Assembly: GCA_021789435.1 (NCBI GenBank)
Contig: JAJYJO010000022.1
Coordinates: 1-32,334 of the forward strand
Origin: Chloroflexota bacterium
GTDB taxonomy: Bacteria > Chloroflexota > Limnocylindria > Limnocylindrales > CSP1-4
Direction: 5' to 3'
Length of the DNA: 32,334 nucleotides
Every line of letters starts with the position of its first letter. The stretch's first letter is position 1. Under the pieces are notes generated by a model. It did not search any database. It saw only the letters and a program-made list of their open reading frames with translations, and was not told where the DNA came from. Of the stretch, positions 6,568 through 13,561 are shown in pieces. A program made the translations under genes and the position numbers.

Positions 6568-9048
6568 TCAGGGCGCGGGAGGCACCACCGTGACCCGGAC
6601 GTCGCGGCCCTCCCAGCGACCGGCGCCGCCGTCCGCCCCGGGCCAGAAGACGGTGAAGACGACCTCGCCGCCGGGGGCCAGGCCGGCCGAGCCGTCGATG
6701 TCGCAGATCCAGACGCCGAGGTCGGTGTCCCGGGCCTCGATGTCGGCTGTCGTGCGCCAGCCGTCGAGCGAGCAGTGGACGCGGGCCGGGGCGAGCAGCT
6801 CGAGGCGGAGGGTCGTGCCGGCCGGCATCGTCGGGCGCTCGGCGCCGAAGCGCCAGGTCACGCGGCTTCGTCGCGGCCGCTCCCCGTGGTAGCGGGCCCA
6901 GGCCGCGGCGGGCCGATCGACCGGGTGCCCCAGGGCGATCGAGCGCGCCAGCTTGATGAACTCGGCGTGGGCCCAGGCGAGGGGCATGGCCGAGCCCGAG
7001 GGCCGGCCGCGGAAGAGGCGCCGCTCCGCGATGTCGGCCGCGTCCCAGATCTGTTCCGGGATCATGCCGCCGGGCGAGCCCATCCGCAGCATCGAGCGCA
7101 GGTAGGGCAGGGCGTCCTCGCCCGCCTGGAGGGCGAAGTGCCCCCGCTCGCCCACCAGGAGGGGCCAGCCGCGCCCGGTGCCCGTCCCATCGAACGGGGC
7201 GCCGTCGTCGTGCTCGCCGTAGCCGTCGCCGGTGTAGCGATGCCAGGCCGGACCGGCGGGCGTCTCGGTCCGCAGGAGCGCGTCGGAGACCACGATCGAG
7301 TCGCGGATGCGCGGGTCGTCCGGGCTGCGCAGGCCGAACCGGACGAGGGCCAGGAAGTCCGTGCCGACCACCTCGTCCCCCGGGGCGGCGTCCCGACCCG
7401 GCGGCTGGTTGCGGATCGCGATCGGCGTCGAGATGGGCGAGCCGGAGAGGACCTCCGGAGCGGCGATCCGGATGTAGTGGCCGGCCACGCCGAACTGGCG
7501 CGCCCAGCGGCTGCCGCGAGCGTAGGTCCACTCCTCGATCGAGGCATTCCAGTCGTCGGCCAGTTCGAGAGCGTAGGAGGCGGCCGGCTCGGGCAGCCAG
7601 CGGGCGGCCACGACGAGGGCGGCGACCACCGGCGCCAGCGTCGACGGCGTCAGCCCGGCGTTCTCCTCCCAGCGGTCTTGGCGGGTCAGCGGGCCCATTC
7701 GGGCCAGGTAGCCGGCGGCGCCGTGGACCATCCGGTCCAGCGCCCGCTCGGTCAGCAGGTGCTCGAAGGCGGTTGCCTCGTCGGCGCTCATCCCGTGCAT
7801 GTGGCGGGCGCCGGCGTCGCGGAGTGCGCCGACGAGGAGGATCGGATAGGCCGCCTCGTCCAGCTGGATCCCCGACCAGTAGGCGACGCCGTCCACCCAC
7901 TGGTTCTGGACCCAGTGGCCGTCGGGCTCCTGGGTCGCCGCCAGGTAGCCCAGGGTCCGCCGCGCCGCCCCGATGGCACCGAGCGCGACCAGCGCACCGG
8001 CCGACTCGACCAGGTCGCGCGACCAGACCAGGTGGTAGCCACCCAGGTCGTTGCGGCTGTTGCCCCAGGGGATCGAGAGGCTGGCTACGGTCGCGCCGGG
8101 AGCGCTCCGGTCCTGGTGGGTCCGCAGCACCGCCGCCGAGACGAGATACTCGGCCTGCAGCTCCGGCTCGAGCTCGCCCGGGGCCGACCGGCACTCGCCC
8201 AGGAACTCCTGCCAGGTCGCGCCGTAGGCCCGCCAGATGTCATCGAAAACGCTGGCCAGCGACGCCGAGGCGAGCAGGCCGGCCTCCTCCGGCACGCCTC
8301 CGAAAGCGAGGGCGAGCTGGACGAAGCCGTTCTCGTCAGGCACGACCTCGCTCATCCCGGCCACGTTGCCGGGCCCCGCGGCGTCGTACGTCCAGCGCAT
8401 CCGCCCGCCGGCGGCGAAGTCCTGCCAGCCGTCGCTGGCGCCCACGTAGCCGACGCTCTGGCGCTCCGGCGGCGGCACGCTGGCCAGGGCCAGCGCGGTG
8501 CCGCCCTTCTGGGCGAAGAGCATCGGGTGCCCCTTGTAGGTCCCGGTCCAGGCCCGGTTGTGGAGCCCGGAGAAGCCCACGTGGGGCGCGATGAGCGGGT
8601 AGAGACGGAGCGGGTGAGCCCGACGGCCGGGATCGTCCGCCGGCCGGGCGTCGGTCAGGTGGGCCTCGATCCGCACTACGTCGCCGTGATCGTCCGAGCA
8701 GATTCGCAGGTCGAGCGTGTAGCGCGGGTGGCGGTGCCGGGCGACGACGGCCGGGATGCCGGGCTGCTCGAACCCGACCTCGTGTTCGGCGTCCCGCTTC
8801 ACCTCGCTCCAGAAGCCCGCGTCGTCGGCGACGATGAAGCCGAGGTCTCGGGTCTCCGGCCGGTCGACCCGCGGCCAGTAGACCTCGTTGAGAATCCCGC
8901 GGCCGACGGTGAACCAGACCCGGCTCGACCGGAGCGCGGTCCCCACGGCCTCCTTGGCGCTGCTCGACCAGGTCGGGGCGATGCCCGGTCCGCCGGGCGC
9001 CGGGCCGGCCATCTCCGCGTCGCCGGCCGCGTCGTCGATCGGGTCCAT
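6568..9048 (-). CDS. GH15 glucoamylase / glucodextranase-type glycoside hydrolase
   Basis: An 826-residue enzyme. The N-terminal beta-sandwich (about 25-285, ILNEVYWPRVDRPETRDLGFIV) resembles glucodextranase domain N. The (alpha/alpha)6 GH15 domain (about 290-710) contains IPWGNSRNDLGGYHLVWSRDLVESAGAL. The general acid is in WEENAGLTPST (Glu461 or Glu462) and the general base is Glu665 in MIPEQIWD. A C-terminal beta domain (about 725-826) follows. It should release glucose from the non-reducing ends of alpha-glucans; glucodextranase or trehalase activity is also known in the family. No signal peptide is visible, so it is probably cytoplasmic and acts on stored glycogen or imported oligosaccharides. 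ATG 9048 lacks a ribosome site and follows a TACGCT by 7 nt. Divergent from alkA with a 65-bp spacer. Confidence 0.93.
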   Translation of the reverse strand: MDPIDDAAGDAEMAGPAPGGPGIAPTWSSSAKEAVGTALRSSRVWFTVGRGILNEVYWPRVDRPETRDLGFIVADDAGFWSEVKRDAEHEVGFEQPGIPAVVARHRHPRYTLDLRICSDDHGDVVRIEAHLTDARPADDPGRRAHPLRLYPLIAPHVGFSGLHNRAWTGTYKGHPMLFAQKGGTALALASVPPPERQSVGYVGASDGWQDFAAGGRMRWTYDAAGPGNVAGMSEVVPDENGFVQLALAFGGVPEEAGLLASASLASVFDDIWRAYGATWQEFLGECRSAPGELEPELQAEYLVSAAVLRTHQDRSAPGATVASLSIPWGNSRNDLGGYHLVWSRDLVESAGALVALGAIGAARRTLGYLAATQEPDGHWVQNQWVDGVAYWSGIQLDEAAYPILLVGALRDAGARHMHGMSADEATAFEHLLTERALDRMVHGAAGYLARMGPLTRQDRWEENAGLTPSTLAPVVAALVVAARWLPEPAASYALELADDWNASIEEWTYARGSRWARQFGVAGHYIRIAAPEVLSGSPISTPIAIRNQPPGRDAAPGDEVVGTDFLALVRFGLRSPDDPRIRDSIVVSDALLRTETPAGPAWHRYTGDGYGEHDDGAPFDGTGTGRGWPLLVGERGHFALQAGEDALPYLRSMLRMGSPGGMIPEQIWDAADIAERRLFRGRPSGSAMPLAWAHAEFIKLARSIALGHPVDRPAAAWARYHGERPRRSRVTWRFGAERPTMPAGTTLRLELLAPARVHCSLDGWRTTADIEARDTDLGVWICDIDGSAGLAPGGEVVFTVFWPGADGGAGRWEGRDVRVTVVPPAP

Positions 9049-9055
9049 CCGCGAG

Positions 9056-9061
9056 AGCGTA
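9056..9061 (-). promoter_or_regulatory. -10-like TACGCT before the GH15 gene (leaderless candidate)
   Basis: TACGCT on the minus strand is separated by 7 nt (CTCGCGG) from the ATG at 9048. There is no Shine-Dalgarno and no clear -35. The mirror-image alkA element lies 40 bp away, so the two -35 zones would overlap in the middle of the spacer. Confidence 0.5.
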
Positions 9062-9101
9062 CACGGTCCGCCCCGCGAGGGCCCGACGCGGTCGCCTCCG
9101 T

Positions 9102-9107
9102 TACGCT
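9102..9107 (+). promoter_or_regulatory. -10-like TACGCT before alkA (leaderless candidate)
   Basis: TACGCT is followed by 6 nt (TCCGCG) and the alkA ATG. There is no Shine-Dalgarno. It is the same hexamer, at nearly the same spacing, as the divergent GH15 gene. Confidence 0.5.
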
Positions 9108-9113
9108 TCCGCG

Positions 9114-10163
9114 ATGGCCAGCCTGGACGACGCCGCGCCCGCCGACCTCCGCGTGGCCCTGCCGGGCCCCCTGGACCTGGTCGCCTCGCTCGAGCGGTTC
9201 CGCCGCTGGGGGGATGACCTCCTGGAGCGCTTCGACGGAACCCGTTTCGTGGCGACCGCTGCCCTGCCGGGTGGCGGCCGACCGGTCGCGTTCGCGGCGC
9301 GGCCCGCGGGCGACATGGAGGCCCCTGCCCTGGACGTGCGCCTGGAGGCGGCCGTGGCCGCCGGGCGCGCCACCCCGACGGTGGCGGCCGGAACGGCGGT
9401 GGGGGATCACGTCCGCGGCCTCTTCGTCGCCGATCCCGCCGACCTGGCGGACCTGGCCGCCCGCGACCCGATCGTGGCGGTGCTCGAGGCGCGCTACCGT
9501 GGCCTGCGCCCCGTCCTGCAGCGTGACCCGTTCACCGCGCTCGTCCGCTCGATCAGCGCCCAGCAGGTCAACCTGGCCTGGGCCGCCACGACCCGCCGCC
9601 GGCTGGCCGAGGCGTTCGGCCGGATCCATTGCATCGACGGGGAGCGCGTGATCAGCCTCGACCCGCTCCGCCTGGCGGAGGTCCCGGCGGCCGAGCTGCG
9701 GGCGCTCCAGTTCACGACCGCGAAGGCGGAGGCGATCGTCGCGCTGGCCCGGGCGGTGGCGGCCGGCGGCCTCGGCATCGAGGAGCTGGCGGCACTTCCC
9801 GACGAGGCGGTGGAGGCGCGCCTCGTGGCCCTGCGGGGCATCGGGCCGTGGACTGCGGAGTGGTTCCTGGCTCGCACCCTCGGCCGGCCGCGGGTCGTGG
9901 CCGGCGACCTCGGGGTGCGCAAGGCGGTCGGGGCGGCCTACCTGCCCGGCCTCGGCCGACTGCCCACCGAGGCGGAGGTCCGGGCCGTGACCGGCCACTG
10001 GGGCGCGGCGGCCGGCGTGGTCCAGCAGCTGTTCCTTCACTGGCTCGGCGACGGCCTGCCGCGACTCGCGGCGCGCCTGGGGCCGCGCCCGGCGGCGCGC
10101 GACCGGCCGGCCGCCCGCTCACGAGCTCCCGGTCGGGCCGCCGCGGCCCAGGAGGTCCGCTAG
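9114..10163 (+). CDS. alkA: DNA-3-methyladenine glycosylase II (AlkA-like)
   Basis: A 349-residue HhH-GPD base-excision glycosylase. The N-terminal AlkA-type beta domain spans about 1-110. The helical domain follows with DPFTALVRSISAQQVNLAWAATTRRRL (138-164), the helix-hairpin-helix LRGIGPWTAEWFLARTLGRP (240-259) and the catalytic Asp265 in VVAGDLGVRKA. It removes alkylated purines from DNA, leaving abasic sites. No methyltransferase (Ada) domain is fused. The final residues, rich in Ala, Arg and Pro, overlap the convergent HAD gene by 45 bp. Start at ATG 9114, preceded by a -10-like TACGCT and no ribosome site. Confidence 0.94.
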   Translation: MASLDDAAPADLRVALPGPLDLVASLERFRRWGDDLLERFDGTRFVATAALPGGGRPVAFAARPAGDMEAPALDVRLEAAVAAGRATPTVAAGTAVGDHVRGLFVADPADLADLAARDPIVAVLEARYRGLRPVLQRDPFTALVRSISAQQVNLAWAATTRRRLAEAFGRIHCIDGERVISLDPLRLAEVPAAELRALQFTTAKAEAIVALARAVAAGGLGIEELAALPDEAVEARLVALRGIGPWTAEWFLARTLGRPRVVAGDLGVRKAVGAAYLPGLGRLPTEAEVRAVTGHWGAAAGVVQQLFLHWLGDGLPRLAARLGPRPAARDRPAARSRAPGRAAAAQEVR

Positions 10164-10844
10164 TCCCGCCAGGCTCCGGACGTGCGCGTGGTCGCGCCCG
10201 CGGCAGATGGCGTACGGATCGAAGTGGACCGGCCGGACCCCGGCAACCCGGGCTCCCTCCACGTCCGCCCGGACCGAATCGCCGACGTGGAGGGCCTCCC
10301 GGGCCGCCACGCCCGCTGCGGCGAGGGCGAGGCCGAAGATGCGCGGATCGGGCTTGGCCGCGCCGACGACGCTCGAATCGAGGACCGCGGCCACCTCGAC
10401 GCCCGGCCCCGGGCCGACCTGGCAGATGGCGGCGGTCCGCAGGGCGGCCTCCACCGTCCCGTCGGAGTTGGAGACGACGATCACCGCTAGGCCGGCAGAG
10501 CGGAGGGCGCGGAGCGCGGCGGCCGGGTCGTCGCGCCGCCGGCGCCAGATCGCGCTGGTCGCGAAGACCTCGAGGAGCGCGTCGGTCGCCGCCTCGAGGA
10601 CCGCCGGGCCCGCCCCGGCCGCGCCCGCCAGCGCCGCGGCGTAGGCCCGCCAGCCGGCGTCGGATGTCGCCGCGGCCACGTCCCAGGCCCGGATCCCCAG
10701 GTAGTGGCCGCGGTCGAGATCGGCCGGTCGCGCCGTCACGCCGGCCCGGCGGAGGGCGGCCTGCTGCTCCGCGTAGTCCGGCATCAGGAGGACGCCGCCG
10801 GCGTCGACGAAGACGGCCCGGAGAGGCGGGACTGGCTCGCTCAC
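10119..10844 (-). CDS. HAD-superfamily hydrolase (DxG-type motif I)
   Basis: A 241-residue haloacid-dehalogenase-fold protein with a helical cap (about 22-105). Motif I is VFVDAGGVLL with nucleophile Asp14; the usual second Asp (DxD) is replaced by Gly, as in HDHD3-like and dehalogenase-type members. Motif II is VIVVSNSDG (121-129), motif III AAKPDPRIF (Lys164) and motif IV HVGDSVRADVEGA (Asp189 and Asp194). Likely a small-molecule phosphatase; substrate unknown. GTG 10844 follows TAGCAT by 6 nt with no ribosome site. The 3' end overlaps alkA tail to tail by 45 bp, so one or both C-termini are probably unconstrained. Confidence 0.88.
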   Translation of the reverse strand: MSEPVPPLRAVFVDAGGVLLMPDYAEQQAALRRAGVTARPADLDRGHYLGIRAWDVAAATSDAGWRAYAAALAGAAGAGPAVLEAATDALLEVFATSAIWRRRRDDPAAALRALRSAGLAVIVVSNSDGTVEAALRTAAICQVGPGPGVEVAAVLDSSVVGAAKPDPRIFGLALAAAGVAAREALHVGDSVRADVEGARVAGVRPVHFDPYAICRGRDHAHVRSLAGLADLLGRGGPTGSS

Positions 10845-10850
10845 GGCACC

Positions 10851-10856
10851 ATGCTA
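10851..10856 (-). promoter_or_regulatory. -10-like TAGCAT before the HAD gene (leaderless candidate)
   Basis: TAGCAT on the minus strand ends 6 nt before the GTG at 10844. No Shine-Dalgarno is seen. Confidence 0.42.
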
Positions 10857-11038
10857 TCGGCCGGGCCGGTGGTCGCGTGGGCCTCGCCGGGCCTCTGCGC
10901 CGGCCGCTCGACGGGGTCGCCCGGGCGCGTGCGCGCTGTCGCTCCGCCGTTCCGCGGCCGCACTGTGGCCACGCCCTGGACTGCCCGGCGGGCCCGTGCT
11001 GCGTCGCCGCCCGCCTCGTTCGCTGTCGAAGCATGCCC

Positions 11039-11057
11039 GGTCAAAAGGCCGTTGACC
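11039..11057. other. Short stem-loop in the HAD upstream spacer
   Basis: GGTCAA, a 7-nt loop and TTGACC form a 6-bp stem in the 255-bp gap between two minus-strand genes. It may end the transcript from 11636 (no T-tract) or be a binding dyad. Nothing else credible is seen in 10857-11099. Confidence 0.25.
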
Positions 11058-11099
11058 AGCAACACGCATTGCCCGGCCGGCCGGCAGCGGGAGCGGCCG

Positions 11100-11636
11100 T
11101 CAGCGCCCGGGCGCCTCGCTGTCCACCGCGGGCGGGGGAGCGTGCCCGTCCCGGCGGGCCCCCTGGAGCGCCGCGCTCGCCTCGGCCAGCAGCCAGCGCG
11201 CCGTCCCCCGGGCCGCGATGTTGAGGAAGGCCTTGTCGAGGACCAGGCCGACCTCCCCTCCGGGCGGTGCGTAGTAGCCCTCGAGGCGGAGCTCACGAGG
11301 CGTGACCGCGAGCGTGCCGGCGAAGACCGGGAAGAGGGGGGCCAGGGTCGACGACCGCCAGCCGATCGCCACCTCCAGGCCGTCGGGCAGGTCGCGGACC
11401 GGCCCGAGGTCCACGTAGGCGGCCTTGCGAAAGACCATCTTCGGCGCGTGTCCCCGCACCGGCAGGCTCAGGTCTGTCAGAAAGCGCCGGCTTCCCGGGA
11501 CCTTGGCCGGGGCCTCGACCGGGCTGCCGAGCCACTCCTGGGCACCCTCCTCCAGGACGGGACGCACCCCGGCCGGGTCGACCGAGACGGGTTGCACGAG
11601 GCGCAGGTGGACGACGGAGGGGCCGGGCGGAACCAT
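11100..11636 (-). CDS. Conserved-looking hypothetical protein, possible START/SRPBCC-like fold
   Basis: 178 residues, not assigned with confidence. An N-terminal strand (SVVHLRLVQPVSVDPAGVRPVLEEGAQEWLG) leads to alternating strands (FLTDLSLPVRG, VFRKAAYVDLGPV, GLEVAIGWRSS), then PLFPVFAGTLAVTPRELRLEGYYAPPGGEVGLVLDKAFLNIAARGTARWLLAEASAAL. A beta-rich body ending in a long helix after a YxPPGG turn resembles SRPBCC-type proteins of high-GC bacteria that bind hydrophobic ligands; this is pattern inference only. Start ATG 11636 was chosen because TACGCT sits 8 nt upstream; a TTG at 11654 is the alternative. Soluble, with no signal peptide. Confidence 0.7.
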   Translation of the reverse strand: MVPPGPSVVHLRLVQPVSVDPAGVRPVLEEGAQEWLGSPVEAPAKVPGSRRFLTDLSLPVRGHAPKMVFRKAAYVDLGPVRDLPDGLEVAIGWRSSTLAPLFPVFAGTLAVTPRELRLEGYYAPPGGEVGLVLDKAFLNIAARGTARWLLAEASAALQGARRDGHAPPPAVDSEAPGR

Positions 11637-11644
11637 GGCGCGTA

Positions 11645-11650
11645 AGCGTA
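11645..11650 (-). promoter_or_regulatory. -10-like TACGCT before the hypothetical gene at 11636
   Basis: TACGCT on the minus strand with an 8-nt spacer to ATG and no Shine-Dalgarno; TTCGCT lies about 16 nt upstream as a possible -35. It also argues against the in-frame TTG at 11654, which would lie upstream of the predicted RNA start. Confidence 0.48.
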
Positions 11651-11750
11651 CCAAGCCGGGCCCAGGAGCGAATCGACCGCCGGCCGGTATCCTGGGTGCC
11701 GAACGGCCCTCCGCCGCCTGCCGGACCGGGTAGGCGCCGTCGCCCGGGGG

Positions 11751-12284
11751 CTACGGGCGGGCGGCCGGACCGCTCGCGTCGTCCCCGCCGCTGCCCCAGG
11801 CCGAGAGGCCAGTCGCCGGGCAGGCGACCTCGTCGGGAAGTCCGACCAGCCAGGCGACGCTGTCGCGGTGGCGGGCGATCACCCGGTAGAGCAGATCGGC
11901 GGCCATTTCCGTGGACGGCAGTCCGGCCCATGGCCGGAAGAGCCAGCCGCCTGGCAGGAGGTCGAGGATGGCCAGTGCCGCGGCACCGCCCGAGAAGACT
12001 TCACCGCTTGCCTCGTCGACGACGTGGAGCGTATCGCCCAGCGGCCGGCCGGCGGCCAGCCCCCGGAGCCCGGGCCGCGCCGAGCCGCCCACGCCCTGGA
12101 GGGGGACGAAGTCGAGTCGTCGCTCGTGGTCCCAGCGACGAAGGGTTCGCACGGTCTCACGGCAGAGGCCGCAGTCGCGGTCGAAGAGGACGGAGAGGTG
12201 GCGGTCGGCGGCAGCTGTGGCCGGGAGTGGCCCGCGGAGCGGCTCGTCCCGGGCGGGATCGGTGGGAGGGAGCGAGGCAGTCAT
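11751..12284 (-). CDS. DCC-family thiol-disulfide protein (DUF393)
   Basis: 177 residues with the DUF393 signature LSVLFDRDCGLCRETVRTLRRWD (30-52). Asp37-Cys38 and Cys41 form the DCxxC redox-like motif that names the family. It continues with FVPLQGV, a central turn VVDEASGEVFSGGAAALAILDLLPGGWLFRPWAGLP (about 101-136) and a C-terminal helix LLYRVIARHRDSVAWLVG. Family members are thioredoxin-like and presumed to do thiol-disulfide exchange; the partner is unknown. Further Cys residues are mostly absent. ATG 12284 follows TACGAT by 10 nt with no ribosome site. Divergent from mutY. Confidence 0.9.
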   Translation of the reverse strand: MTASLPPTDPARDEPLRGPLPATAAADRHLSVLFDRDCGLCRETVRTLRRWDHERRLDFVPLQGVGGSARPGLRGLAAGRPLGDTLHVVDEASGEVFSGGAAALAILDLLPGGWLFRPWAGLPSTEMAADLLYRVIARHRDSVAWLVGLPDEVACPATGLSAWGSGGDDASGPAARP

Positions 12285-12294
12285 GATGCCGCCG

Positions 12295-12300
12295 ATCGTA
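12295..12300 (-). promoter_or_regulatory. -10-like TACGAT before the DCC gene (leaderless candidate)
   Basis: GCGCTACGAT on the minus strand is the same 10-mer as before sppA. The spacer to ATG is 10 nt and no Shine-Dalgarno is present. Confidence 0.48.
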
Positions 12301-12350
12301 GCGCTCGCGCCCCGGTCCGGCTCGCCATGGCCGCAGCCGGCCGCGTCCGC

Positions 12351-12356
12351 TAGGCT
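12351..12356 (+). promoter_or_regulatory. -10-like TAGGCT upstream of mutY
   Basis: TAGGCT in the context CGCTAGGCT. It ends 9 nt before an in-frame GTG (12366) and 111 nt before ATG 12468. The first option would give a leaderless mRNA and a MutY with 34 extra N-terminal residues. Confidence 0.42.
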
Positions 12357-12467
12357 GGCCCGTGCGTGTGCTCCTCTCGCCCGCTGACCGTCCCTGACCG
12401 CGCGTCCCATCGGCCGGCTGCTCCGCGTTCCGGCGTGGCCGCCGCGCGACCTGAGCGGGAGGCGGGC

Positions 12468-13394
12468 ATGAGCGCCGCGGACTTTCCGCCGACGGAGGTC
12501 GAAGCCCTTCGGGACGCCCTCCTGGCCTGGTTCGAGGCCTACGGGCGCCGGCTCGCGTTCCGGGGGACGACCGACCCGTACGCCGTCCTGGTGAGCGAGG
12601 TGATGCTCCAGCAGACCCAGGTCGGCCGGGTGGAGGACGCGTGGAGCCGGTTCCTCGACCGCTTCCCGACGGCGGAATCGCTGGCCGCGGCGGCCCCCGC
12701 GGAGGTGCTCCGTGCCTGGCGAGGGATGGGCTACAACCGACGGGCGCTGGCACTCCAGAGGGCCGCCCGCGCGGCCGCCTCCGGGGGCGGTCTGCCGCAC
12801 GAGGTGGCGGAGCTGGAGCGCCTGCCCGGCGTGGGTCCCTACACGGCCCGGGCGGTGGCGGCGATCGCCCACGGGCGGCCGGTCGGCGCCGTCGACACCA
12901 ACGTCCGGCGTGTCCTGGGCCGGATCTCCGGGGCCGGCGACGGCCTGCACGGTCGACGCCTCCAGGCGCTGGCCGACGCGCTCGTCCCGGCGGACCGGCC
13001 GGGCGACTGGACGCACGCTCTGATGGACGTGGGGGCGACACTCTGCCTGCCCCGCGCGCCAGGCTGCAGCGCCTGCCCGGTGCGCCGATGGTGCCGGACG
13101 GGGAGCCTGGAGAGGTCGATCGCCGTCGCGGGCCGGGAGACGGCCGCACGCCCCAGCGGCCGCAGCGGCAGGTCCCAGGCCGCCCCGTTCCCGGCCACCG
13201 TACGCTGGCTCCGCGGGCGGATCGTCGACCGCCTCCGCGAGGCCGCCGACGGCGAGTGGACGGTGGTCGTCGCCCCGATCGGCCGCCACGCGACGGCGGA
13301 GGTCGAGCGGGCTCTCGCCGCGCTCGCCCGGGAGGGGCTGCTGGAGCGTGACCCCGGCGACCCTTCCCGGGCCCGCCTGCCGCAGGCCGGCTGA
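12468..13394 (+). CDS. mutY: A/G-specific adenine glycosylase MutY, short form without NUDIX-like domain
   Basis: 308 residues. Catalytic Glu44 is in SEVMLQQTQ, the helix-hairpin-helix is LPGVGPYTARAVAAIA (119-134), catalytic Asp143 is in AVDTNVRRVLGR, and the [4Fe-4S] cluster motif is CX6CX2CX5C (Cys193, 200, 203, 209). It excises adenine opposite 8-oxoguanine. The C-terminal NUDIX-like 8-oxoG reader of E. coli MutY is replaced by about 80 residues ending in a winged-helix-like segment (TAEVERALAALAREGLLERDP), as in short MutY proteins of high-GC bacteria. Start ATG 12468 is supported by GGGAGG 5-6 nt upstream and by family alignment; GTG 12366 is an alternative. Confidence 0.93.
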   Translation: MSAADFPPTEVEALRDALLAWFEAYGRRLAFRGTTDPYAVLVSEVMLQQTQVGRVEDAWSRFLDRFPTAESLAAAAPAEVLRAWRGMGYNRRALALQRAARAAASGGGLPHEVAELERLPGVGPYTARAVAAIAHGRPVGAVDTNVRRVLGRISGAGDGLHGRRLQALADALVPADRPGDWTHALMDVGATLCLPRAPGCSACPVRRWCRTGSLERSIAVAGRETAARPSGRSGRSQAAPFPATVRWLRGRIVDRLREAADGEWTVVVAPIGRHATAEVERALAALAREGLLERDPGDPSRARLPQAG

Positions 13395-13493
13395 GCAGAG
13401 GCTGCCGGCGCGGTCTCGCGGGGCCCCGAGCGAGGTCCCGTGTGGTGCCCGCCGGTCGCGTCCCCGCCGGCCGGGCCCAGCCGAGCCGGCTGG

Positions 13494-13499
13494 TATCCT
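13494..13499 (+). promoter_or_regulatory. Candidate extended -10 (TGGTATCCT) for ppc
   Basis: TATCCT preceded by TGG gives an extended -10 form. A start near 13506 leaves a leader of about 56 nt that contains the GAGGAGG ribosome site. The rest of the 167-bp spacer 13395-13561 shows nothing else. Confidence 0.4.
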
Positions 13500-13561
13500 G
13501 CCCGCCGGGGCGTCGTCCGGTCGATGCCGGCGCGGCACCACGGTGCGAGGAGGCAGGGCGG

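Noticed and set aside
6775-9651. 958-codon open frame on the plus strand across the GH15 gene and alkA start
   Set aside because: It is antisense to a full GH15 enzyme with both catalytic Glu motifs, runs into alkA in another frame, and resembles no protein family.
11688-11693. TATCCT on the plus strand as a promoter
   Set aside because: No plus-strand gene follows; the DCC gene is on the minus strand. Probably chance, though identical to the ppc hexamer.
11751-13541. 596-codon minus-strand frame extending the DCC gene across mutY
   Set aside because: Only the last 177 codons match DUF393. The upstream part is antisense to mutY, and ATG 12284 is preceded by a promoter-like hexamer.
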